Positions 13,901-22,151 of a stretch of DNA of 64,000 nucleotides are shown here, in pieces. A program made the translations under genes and the position numbers. The stretch is from NCBI RefSeq assembly GCF_018143015.1, contig NC_054740.1, positions 15,082,797 to 15,146,796 of the forward strand, given 5' to 3'. How positions within the stretch are numbered: the stretch's first letter is position 1; each line of letters starts with the position of its first letter. Below the pieces are notes generated by a model. That model was not told where the DNA came from and did no database searches. It worked only from the letters and a program-made list of their open reading frames with translations. The DNA is from Lytechinus variegatus (taxonomy: Eukaryota > Echinodermata > Echinoidea > Temnopleuroida > Toxopneustidae).

Positions 13901-16900
13901 ATATATAAGGACTGTGTGCGAATTTTTACACATTAAGTTTAATTCGCTTAGCCAAATTCAATTTTACATTCCCTATATTCTTTTGTTTAATCTTTTCTGT
14001 TAAAGAATCAAGCAGTATTTCCATGTATTATTTAATGCTGTTTGTCATGCATTTCATTTCTTCATCTTTTTGTTTTTGCTCAATTTCCTAAAGGTTACTA
14101 AATGTTCATATTTATTTTGTACTTTGTAACATATTGCTGTGCACTATGTATATAGTTTGAGTCTTGTTTTATCATCTGTGTCTGTTTGTACTGGGCTGAT
14201 ATACATCTTTGTGATTATTTTAACGCATATTTTACATTGTATTTTTTAAAAAGGGTCCCAATGAAAACCAGTGCTTCTGCTGAATGGGCTACCCTTTTTA
14301 AATATAAACAATAAATAAATTAAAAAAATAATTTTACAAGTGTCATAAGCATAGAAAAGGAAAGTACAGACCATATAGCACTTCAGGGGCTTGTTGCAGA
14401 AAGAGTTACGTTCAAACGCAAGTCAAAAATACGGGTGCCTCATAGGCTGAAAATCAAGAAGCACAAGATTTTTTGAGTTGCATTTGATTGCAACTCTTTC
14501 TGCAATGGGCCCCAGAACATGTACTATCACAACTCTTTCTAAATACCTTTTTACCCAGTGCTTCACCAGCAATGACTTTTACAGACACACCATCCTTCTG
14601 ACCAAGAGGAATATTCTTTGCTTGGAGTTCTTGATATTCTGGTTCCACCATCTTGAATTCTTTGGCCAGATTGACCCATAGTTGAAGACCATGGGAAGTA
14701 TCATTTCCATTGGGCATCTCAGAGTGGACAATACCCCGGCCAGCAGTCATCCACTGTGGTCAAATGAAAAATGATAGTCATATACTTTACATCTAACTGA
14801 AATGAAGCCACAGCACAAATCTAATTGTGCTCAGAAATGTTGATAGGTATTTGTTTTAAACTTTCAATCACTCTAGAACTATAGCCTTGAAGTATGATAG
14901 AAAGAAAAATAACATTAACTATTGTTAGCTCTCATTAGATCCATAGATCAAACTCTGCAACTTTACAGATACAGTTTAAAAATGTATTAATCAATTTTTA
15001 TCCCAATTAGGAATAAGAGTAAAACAATGAAGGATTCCATATTCATTAAAATATTTAAAGCTTAATTCAAATTTGTATCAGATGTTGTGAAAATGGTGAA
15101 TATGAATTTGATTCTTGTTGTTGGTAAATCAGATTTAATGCATTGAAAACCACTAGAATTAAATACATTATACAATATATGAGTCATACCTGAAGATCTC
15201 CTGCATGCATGACTCCTTTATGACCTGCAAAATCTTCATGAGTTCCTGATCCTGTTATCATGTATGTCACCTGATGATATTCAAACATACATACACGTAA
15301 ATTTTTAAAAATATTAATTTGTATATAATCTAAGAATTTTCACATCTGACCATAATGAAAGATAACAACCTCATGAACACTTTCTATTTTTTTAAATAAA
15401 CATTCTTTTGGTAATTGATCACATGAGGTGTTTTGTCTGGGGTGCAAGTTTTAAAGGTCAAGTCCACCCATAAAAATGCTGACTTGAATAAATAGAGAAA
15501 AATCAAACTAGCATAGTGTTGAAAATTTCATAAAAATCGGATGTAAAATAAGAAAGTTATGAAATTTTAAAGTTTCGCTTATTTTTCACAAAACAGTGAT
15601 ATGCACAACTAGGTAAGACAGTCGATGATGTCCATCAGACCACCACTCACTATTTCTTTTGTTTTCTATTGTTCGAATTATACAATATTTCATTTTTATA
15701 GATTTGACAATAAGGACCAACTTGACTGAACCATATAGTATTAAACAATGCTAATTCCACATGTTCAGGGAGGAATTAATCGTTGTATTACTTGACAATG
15801 ATGAGAAAATTAGAACATTTAATATAATAAAATACAAAAGAAATAAATGAATGGATGACATCATAGCCTCCTCATTTGCATACCAGCCAGGATGTGCATA
15901 TAACTGTTTTGTGAAATTAAGTGAAACTTTAAAATGTCATAATTTTCTTATTTTACATCTCATTTTGATGAAATTTTCAGTGTAATGCTTTTTGGATTTT
16001 TCTCTTTTTATTCAAATCAACTTTTTGTTGGGGTGGACTTGTCCTTTAAGAAGGCAATATATGTGCAAGTATGTAAAAAAATGTATTTTGATGAGCACGT
16101 GCAATTTATGACATATTAAGAAACTTAGCAGTTTCTAAATGTATGTGTTATATAATTTTGCACCAATTAACTATACAAAGTGAGGTAGTAATGGGATTTA
16201 TTGATAAAAGGATAGATTATTAATGGTCTCCCATTTCAAGAAGTAGCGAGTTAGTGATCATGATAAATACTGTACATCAAACATTGTGAATGACTGCTAT
16301 GTATCAAACACGATTTAATAACAACTTACTGTTTCAAAGCCTCTGTGTGGATGATCTGGGAAACCAGCTGGAGCTGCAACCCTGAATTCATCAAGTAACA
16401 GGAAAGGATCCAGGTTACGAAGCTGTAGACAAAGAATTATAAAATGGTGATATGGAGCCTATCAATTGATTGATTAAAATCTATCATATGACCAGTCAGT
16501 CATTTTTAATGAATAAGAAATTATAATAATAAATGCAATTTATTGGGCACCATATCCATTTTGCTCAGGCACTTGAATAGTTACACACACTTGTTACCTT
16601 TGAACGGTCCAAATACCCTCGGCTATGCTTCGGGCATTGTAGAACTATTTTAAAGGGAACTCGGATGGGTAATTCTTACTAATGCCCCCAATGATGTGTA
16701 TCATTTCTATAATACTCCTGAAGGCATGTAATGTAAGCAGGTGATGAAATATCTGGTAAGATCACAAGGGCCCTTTTGTGTTAGGGCCCTAACACAAAAC
16801 ACTCAATATAAACCATTCATTGTAATTCATTGTAATTTACAGTCATGGCTCGCCATAGAACAGTTCCATCAATTCTTTGATTGTACATGTCCAAGGAAAG

Positions 16901-18409
16901 ATTTTATTAAAGGGGAAGTTGAAGAAAAGTTTGGTTTAAAAACTAGCAGCAAAGTAATAAATATTGATGAAGGTTTGAGCAAAATCCATCAAATATCAAG
17001 AAAGATATTAGAATTTTTTAAATTTTATTTGTGATGTCATATATGAGCAGTTGCACCATGTTATGTGATATAAAATGCATACATTTCAATTTTTTGAATG
17101 GTTCCTGACGACTATCTTTTTTCAGGAGCAGGTGTGAAATAATTTGTCTCTATATACTGATGGTATGTACATTGAAATCAATTTTCTTTTTAGGAAACAA
17201 CATTTCTTTGACTTTCGTTTTTACAACAGGATGGGGAAGCTGCTTGCATATGATGTGACAAATAAAAAAAATAATCATCATTATAGGATTACCCTTAAAA
17301 AAATTGATTTTTCTCAAACTTTTACGAATATTTTCATTATTTTTTCTACTATCTTTAAAGGAGAATGAAACCATTGGAACAAGATAGCTTGTGTGAAAAC
17401 AGAAAAATCAAAGAAACAGATCAACGAAAGTTTGAGAAAAATCGGACAAATAATGAGAAAGTTATGAGCATCTGAATATTGCAATCACTAATGCTATGGA
17501 GATAGCAAATTGGCAATGCGACAAAGATGTGTGATGTCACTTGTGAACAACTCTCCCCATTACTTTAGTATATATTTCACTTGAATTGCCTCTTTTATCA
17601 CATCTATCCATAGATCATGTGTTCTTTCTACATGAGGGCATGTAATACATATTTTTTAAGAATACATCATGGATAAAGAGTTTGTATCATCATAAGAAAA
17701 AGCAAAAAGAGACATTTTGAGGGTAATTTATAGTCCACCAAAGGGAAAGTTGTTAATTAGTGACATCACACATCCTTGTTGCATTGCCAATGGGAGGATC
17801 TCCACAGCATTAGTGATTGCAATATTCAAATGCTCATAACTTTCTCATTATTTGTTCGATTTTTCTAATACTTTTTTTATTCTTATTCTTTGATTTTTCT
17901 GTTTCTACACAAGCCTATTTGTTCCAAAAGGTTTCATTCCCCTTTAAAGGAATTTCATTTTCAGGGTAAACTTCCCCTTGAAAGCATTAGAAGAAAAATC
18001 TCAAAGAAATCACAACAAACTACCCCAGCAGAGCAACATTTATACCGAGGCCTTCTGTACTTTTACTTTTTTTTGCAATGCTGATTTAAACCATCCTAAA
18101 AAGGAAATATTACTCCATCCCTTCCAAGATAAAGCCTTAATAATCATATATTTGCTAAACAAACCCATCCCTGGAGATAACAGTAATGTCAAGAAACCAG
18201 TGTTTGGAGGTTTCTCTGCCATCCATCACACTAACGGTAGTTCAAATTCTTTTATGAATGTTGTTTTTTTTCATCTACTCTGAAAAAGTTACAATTGGTC
18301 ACACCTCAGGTCTGCCGACGCTCCGTCTGACTTTGGCACCAACACCCTCGGACTGTTCAACGCTCAATACAGACTTGACCACCTTCCTTGGTAAACCTTC
18401 ATCAGCCAT
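7912..18409 (-). CDS. PIR: Pirin, iron-binding bicupin (8 coding exons)
   Basis: Pirin is a non-haem iron bicupin. In vertebrates it is nuclear, acts as a redox-dependent NF-kB co-regulator and has quercetinase activity. Coding exons, in transcript order, are 18305-18409, 16330-16422, 15190-15270, 14547-14753, 11583-11712, 10374-10456, 9232-9298 and 7912-8033. All junctions are GT-AG and in frame, giving 295 residues against 290 in human. Seen: [19 protein letters not shown] at the start, [10 protein letters not shown], the metal motif DHPHRGFET (His59, His61), [12 protein letters not shown] (His103, Glu105), and the C-terminal helix [20 protein letters not shown]. All four iron ligands known from human pirin (His56, His58, His101, Glu103) are kept. 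The start MADEGLPRK was chosen because it aligns with the human start and has A at -3 and G at +4. An in-frame upstream ATG at 18550 would add 47 residues. The gene is divergent from PPME1. Confidence 0.95.
8418..8595. repeat. Inverted-repeat element in PIR intron
   Basis: Arms of about 44 bp at 8418-8461 and 8552-8595 are near-perfect reverse complements (CGCTAGAGAGTAT against ATACTCTCTAGCG). The loop holds two direct copies of a unit of about 38 bp containing ACACTTTTTGCGAGAGTGAT (about 8474 and 8519). Confidence 0.8.
9005..9082. repeat. Short hairpin repeat
   Basis: CAGCCGGCCACCACACTGAT and its near reverse complement (ending GTGTGGTGGCCAGCTG) flank an AT-rich loop. Likely a tiny foldback element in the last PIR intron. 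Confidence 0.6.
9086..9214. repeat. Perfect 64 bp tandem duplication
   Basis: A 64 bp unit containing CCAGTTGATTAAAACAAGC occurs twice in tandem with no difference seen, ending 17 bp before the PIR exon 9232-9298 (on its donor side). Identity suggests a recent event or an assembly artefact. Confidence 0.85.
9390..9667 (-). mobile_element. tRNA-derived SINE
   Basis: On the minus strand it starts with a tRNA-like head: A-box-like GTGGCCCAGTGGATTAG and B-box GGGTTCGAATCCC, about 45 bp apart. A body containing CACTCAACCCAGGTGAGG follows, then a tail region with TATAAATACCC. The same body occurs at 46362-46645 and 33510-33775. Confidence 0.85.
10625..11008. repeat. MITE, TTAAAGGTAAATGCCAGT family
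   Basis: Starts TTAAAGGTAAATGCCAGT and ends ACTGGCATTTCTCTTTAA, an inverted pair ending in TTAA. Shares its interior (for example ATGTGCCAAAGGATTCTGG) with 29445-29838 (opposite orientation) and 56979-57378. One copy lies in an intron of each of the three genes. Confidence 0.85.
12070..12180. repeat. SINE tail-like fragment
   Basis: TATATAGCGCAAATTACAG followed by TTAGCGCTCTAAACAG resembles the 3' body of the SINEs in this window. It may pair with the tRNA-like head at 12460-12560. Confidence 0.35.
12460..12560 (-). mobile_element. tRNA-Leu-like SINE head
   Basis: The minus strand reads GCCGAGGCTGATTGGTCTAA (box A-like, as in tRNA-Leu) and GGGGTTCAATCCCC (box B). The acceptor stem does not close as a true tRNA, so this is read as a SINE head rather than a tRNA gene. 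Confidence 0.55.
12827..13054. repeat. MITE with long inverted arms
   Basis: The left arm GAAATTAAAG, then AATGACTGGAACAAT, pairs with ATTGTTCCAGTCATT on the right; inner AGCAGGGGACAAT pairs with ATTATCCCCTGCT. Non-coding, in a PIR intron. Confidence 0.8.
13340..14330 (+). mobile_element. 3' end of a LINE (CR1/L2-like reverse-transcriptase C-terminus)
   Basis: A frame at about 13340-13462 reads [20 protein letters not shown] and then QQFNWPSL. This is the hallmark 'RAARxITG...TPSExLLxxLxW' end of many LINE ORF2 proteins. Related residues continue in other frames, so it is decayed. It ends near 14330 with a GGGTCCCAATG...GGGCTACCC phrase and an AATAAATAAATT tail, typical of these LINEs. It is inserted in a PIR intron. 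Confidence 0.7.
14386..14513. repeat. Small MITE beside a PIR exon
   Basis: GGGGCTTGTTGCAGAAAGAGTT at the left pairs with AACTCTTTCTGCAATGGGCCC at the right. It ends only 33 bp from the donor of the PIR exon 14547-14753. Confidence 0.8.
15451..16049. repeat. Foldback element, GGACAAGTCCACCCC family, full copy in PIR intron
   Basis: TTAAAGGTCAAGTCCACCC at the left, GGGTGGACTTGTCCTTTAA at the right, with the same arms and centre as the other copies. It sits in the PIR intron between exons 15190-15270 and 16330-16422. Confidence 0.88.
16500..16720. repeat. SINE-tail-like remnant
   Basis: TTATAATAATAAATGCAATTT followed by GCTCAGGCACTTGAATAG and GCTATGCTTCGGGCATTG resembles the 3' portions of SINEs that end in ATT repeats. 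No tRNA-like head seen. Confidence 0.3.
16907..17979. repeat. Inverted-repeat element holding a second one
   Basis: The outer ends TTAAAGGGGAAGTT (16907) and AACTTCCCCTTGA (about 17969) are inverted. Inside, 17357-17949 is itself an inverted-repeat element. Both are in the PIR intron between 16422 and 18305. Confidence 0.6.
17357..17949. repeat. Nested foldback element, AAAGGRGAATGAAACC family
   Basis: AAAGGAGAATGAAACC at the left and GGTTTCATTCCCCTTTAAAG at the right. Arms extend well inward: ATTGCAATCACTAATGCT against AGCATTAGTGATTGCAAT, and GTGTGATGTCAC against GTGACATCACAC. Non-coding. Confidence 0.85.
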
Positions 18410-18574
18410 CTTGTTAGTGGAGAGGTTGCCTGATGCAAAGTGGAACTTGGTAGGTGAAGAGTCCAGCTGGACGACTGAATATTTGTCCTGATTTTCTATG
18501 CAGTATACTGGTACAATGGATAGCATAAAACAGAGTAAAATCTCTTGCATTGCAGGATCTTGCACAAGTGAAGG
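18305..18574 (-). other. PIR: PIR exon 2 with alternative upstream start
   Basis: The first coding exon of pirin probably extends from an acceptor at 18574/18575 (AAACAG) to the donor at 18304. The first ATG inside this exon is at 18550, in frame with MADEG at 18409. The extra 47 residues begin MQEILLCFMLSIVPVYC, a short hydrophobic run like a secretory signal or membrane anchor. No such leader is known in the mammalian protein. Whether it is translated depends on which ATG is used; the inner ATG has the better context. Confidence 0.5.
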
Positions 18575-19766
18575 CTGTTTAAAGGGAACAACAAACATTT
18601 AGAATCATTAAAGAATGTGTTAATTTGATGAATTGTTAATCCTGAAATTGACAAAGACTTAATAAATCTGTAGAGCAAGCAGATGTATGATGGGGAAACC
18701 GTAATTTGCACATATTTTACAAATTATCATGGAGTTCATTTTCAATAAAAAATTCTCATTTTATACAAATTCAACTAAAATAAGAACTACCAAACACAAC
18801 GCAATATTCTAGATTAAAAAATTGCTTGACAGAATTATGAAGTAGGTCAAGGGTTTTCTTCAATGTAGTATCGTGGTATCAAAATTCTTTGGCGATGATT
18901 GACTAGTGCGCGCTAAGATGAAAAGGTGTCATGAAAAATTGTGACCTTAATTTATACATGATGGTTTTGCAAAGACTTAGAAAAGAAGTCAAGTAGACAA
19001 ATGTACAATAATTGTATCAGATGGATGAAAAAATGCCATTAAATTGGTTGGTATCATATTTTATTTTCTTTAGTTTGTTTGGAGACCTTTGCTTGCAAAC
19101 TGGCGATTTCTTAATTGATGCTTGTTGTGAAGTTCACATTTTCTCGTAACAGATGCAAAAGGTAACAAAATTTATTTCATAAAATCATAAAAAGAACTGG
19201 ACCAAAATAAAGATCATTATTCAATTTCGGCCTGAAATGCACCAATACAGGAGAAAAATACACAAGAAAGGAAAAAAAAACACAGTGACTATTAAACTTT
19301 GGCTGTCGCACAACTCCCACTTCCCTGGTTTATCCGAACTTAATACATAAACATTTGGCCATTGAGTCCCTGTACATAGTCTGTACAGATCAAGTTAGAA
19401 CTTTGGTCTCTGTAATAATTGGTGAGTGGCTGCATAGTTCAGTGGAACAACCAATAAAATTTTCCCTTTCAGAATTCAGCAGCTAAGGCCTTAGCTTAGA
19501 CAGCCGTCTGTTTCAAGGAGTTTTTTCACATTTTTTTTCTCCTCGTACACAGACAGCTTGCTAGCCTCGCTATCGTGCAGCCACCAAAAAAGGGGTTAAA
19601 TAACAATGACAATGCAAAATCCCCCCGACAGGGCTCATTGATTGATTTTTGTCTTTATTTCATGAAAATACTGTATATACTATAAAAAGAAAGAAAAATA
19701 ACAGAGACCGAAGCTTTTGGTCTACTAAGCCTGTCTGCCTAATGCGAAGCCTAACTTTGTTATACC

Positions 19767-20238
19767 GGTATGCCTATAGCCTGGAGGCGTCTGGGGAGTG
19801 AAAGTCATATACTCTACTACGTATGGTCACTCCCCACTGACGCCTGGGATCCCTACCAATATTCCCCCACGTACGGGTACAAAACCAGAAACTTTCGCCC
19901 CCGAAAATTCTACTTTCCCTCTAAAAGAAATAGCCCTAAAACATGTACATGGGGTCCAACTTCATTTCCAACATTTCTGCGATATTGATTTTATTTTTAA
20001 AGAAGAATTCATCAAAAAAACAAGAAATTTGTCATGAAAAGATGGGAAGAGCTTACGCCCGTGTTTACGTCGCCATCTTGATTTCTTTGTCTTCCGCTTG
20101 GCGATAGCACGCAAATCGCGCGATTTGCGTACCCGTACGTGGGGGAATATAGGTAGGGATCCCAGGCGTCAGTGGGGAGTGACCATACGTAAGAGTATAT
20201 GACTTTCACTCCCCAGACGCCTCCAGGCTAGGTATGCC
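19767..20238. repeat. Long near-perfect inverted repeat element
   Basis: Arms of about 110 bp (19767-19881 and 20129-20238) are near-identical reverse complements: CTGGAGGCGTCTGGGGAGTG on the left, CACTCCCCAGACGCCTCCAG on the right. The loop includes the small palindrome CGCAAATCGCGCGATTTGCG. It lies about 1.2 kb upstream of the PIR first coding exon. Confidence 0.9.
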
Positions 20239-20377
20239 TTCTTATTTGTACTGGCACTGTACCTGTAGAGCTATGCCGCGCCGCCATGGAAAGGCAGGGC
20301 TGGAAAGTCGATAACGCCGGTGCATGAAACTGCACCTGTAACCCAGGGAACTCCCAGTTCTCTCCTTCTACCCCAAT

Positions 20378-21504
20378 CAGGGTGACCAGATTTCACAAAA
20401 TGACATACTGGACTATTGACAAAAGATCAACAAAGAAGCCCACACAAAGTGTTAAGACTTGTGAAAAAATATTAAGAATTAGAAGGGAAGGTTAACAAAG
20501 AATGAAGGAGAAAAATGAATTGAGAAGGAAAGAAAATAAAGGAAAACGTAAAAAATGGCAGAAAGTTAGAATAAAAGGATAAAAGAAAGAATAATAGAGA
20601 TAAAAACGTTTTCCGTCATTCTTTGAAATGAATAAAGAAAGAGAAAGAAAGGAAGGGAAGGTGAATATATGTGTGAAAGACAAAATAAAGGAGATAATTA
20701 GAGGGAAAAGGGTAAGAAAAAGAAAGATGAAAGAAACATGTTTAGTTCATTCTTCGAAAGAAAAAAAGAAAACAGGAAGGAAGGGAAAGAAAGAATAAGG
20801 GGGAAAATAAGGACAAAAAACAAAGAAAGGAAGAAAGAGAGGGAGGGAAAATGAAGGGAGGAGAGAACGAAAACAGAGAAAATAATGGAAGGAGAGAAAG
20901 AACGAAAATAAACATGAGAGGCAGAGAGAAGGAAGCCAAGGAAAGAAGGGAATAAGAATAAGGATATTTTATAAAGAAGGAAAGAAAGAAACATGAACAG
21001 AGAGAGAAAAGGGAAAATGCTTTGGAAAGAAAGATAGGAAATAAAGTTAGATGGAACAAAAAAGGGCATGCAGGAAGGCTAGGGTGGAAAAGAAAGAAAA
21101 GGGAAAAAGTTCAAACTTCAAGTAAACAAAAAAAATCCAATCATTTGATAAATACCATACTTTTATTTGTTTTTTTAAATGTATTTTAAAAAAATTCAAA
21201 AAGTAATTTGCTCCGATACCACATGCCTATAGGGATAGCTAGTATCCTGTCACACACAGGCAGGAGGCCAGTTCGTTAGCAAGAAAATCACCGCAGAACT
21301 TGCAAAAGTTTACAGTTGTCGATTTAATTGTTGTACCTGCTTCGTCATCTGTTGCTTATTATTTTATTTAAATTCGTCACTTGTAAATGTATTTACTACA
21401 TTTTTATTTCAATATTCTGAAATACGGGACAAATAGGCATCCCGGGAAGGGTTTGTCGGGACGCCAGGACAAAGGAGCAAAATACGGGACGTCTGGTCAC
21501 CCTG
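20378..21504. mobile_element. Non-autonomous hAT-like element with polypurine core
   Basis: Ends CAGGGTGACCAGA (20378) and CTGGTCACCCTG (to 21504) are inverted and of hAT type. Flanking 8 bp duplications ACCCCAAT (20370-20377) and ACCCCAGT (21505-21512) differ by one base. No transposase. The core 20465-21110 is almost purely A and G on the plus strand. The element has split an older hairpin element. Confidence 0.8.
20465..21110. repeat. Polypurine/polypyrimidine tract of about 650 bp
   Basis: The plus strand is built of AAAG, GGAAG and GAGA words with few pyrimidines. Long minus-strand open frames here (Phe/Ser/Leu-rich) are a composition artefact, not genes. Such tracts can form triplex DNA. 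Confidence 0.9.
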
Positions 21505-21583
21505 ACCCCAGTCTTGATCGGCCATTTTGTTACGATTCATAACAAAAAATGGCCGATCGAGACTGGGGTAGGAGAGAACTTTT
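21505..21583. repeat. Hairpin element split by the hAT insertion
   Basis: CCCCAGTCTTGATCGGCCAT and its reverse complement (ATGGCCGATCGAGACTGGGG) form a compact hairpin. The trailing TAGGAGAGAAC matches GTTCTCTCCTTCTA at 20357-20370, on the other side of the hAT-like element. Confidence 0.7.
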
Positions 21584-21953
21584 CGTTTTTTTGAGGTTCC
21601 AGTTTGTGCCCAGATGTCAGGAAACTGCCTCTCGTTAGAACTTCATCCATATAATCGTGGTAAGTGCTTGATTTCTGTTTTAACTATTTATTTGGATAAT
21701 TATTTTGACCAGGCATACTTCACGCTAGTCAGGTGAGTATGGTCAATTACACGTAAGGTCCTAGGCTAGGCTCCCGTTCCTTGCACCTGCTGTGTTTCGT
21801 TTTTTCATGCAGTAAACTCTTCCCTGGCCTTTTAATATAATATCAGTCATTTAAGCTGTGATATATAACCTATAAACATACGTTTCCACAAATGATAAAT
21901 ACAATAAAACTGAAAAGCAAAAGACAGCTGAAAACTCCAAAGAATAAACCTAC

Positions 21954-21990
21954 CGTTCTTTTCGCCGAGTCATTCCCGATGTCAACAAAT
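21954..21990 (-). other. PIR: Probable PIR 5' leader exon
   Basis: On the minus strand a strong donor (CG|GTAGGT) stands at 21953/21954, about 3.4 kb upstream of the PIR coding exon. A TATAAG motif lies just upstream at 21995-22000 (minus strand). Joined to the acceptor at 18574 it would form an untranslated leader. Its only ATG (at 21975) would open a short reading frame that does not continue into pirin. The transcription start is unknown, so the upper boundary is a guess. Confidence 0.45.
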
Positions 21991-22151
21991 TGAACTTATA
22001 ATACGAGAGTTAGACCCCGCCCACCACTACCGGTGCCGCGTTAGCGGCGGCGCGGCGTATCAGGGCGGCGCGCGGCGGCCAGGCGCTAGCAGGTACCGTA
22101 CGTACCGGAGCACAGCCACACACTCATAGAGCTGGAATTATTCGGAGTAAA
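21991..22151. promoter_or_regulatory. Shared bidirectional promoter of PIR and PPME1
   Basis: The start of PPME1 (ATG at 22152) and the presumed PIR leader (21954-21990) are only about 160 bp apart and point away from each other. The stretch 22011-22110 is strikingly GC- and CpG-rich in an AT-rich window. It contains a GC box (CCCCGCCC at 22014-22021) and runs of CGGCG. A TATAAG on the minus strand at 21995-22000 could serve PIR. The PPME1 side has no clear TATA box. Confidence 0.6.

Noticed and set aside
20492-21069. Long minus-strand open frames rich in Phe, Ser and Leu
   Set aside because: They arise from the polypurine tract; the composition is AAAG/GGAAG words, with no domain or splice support.
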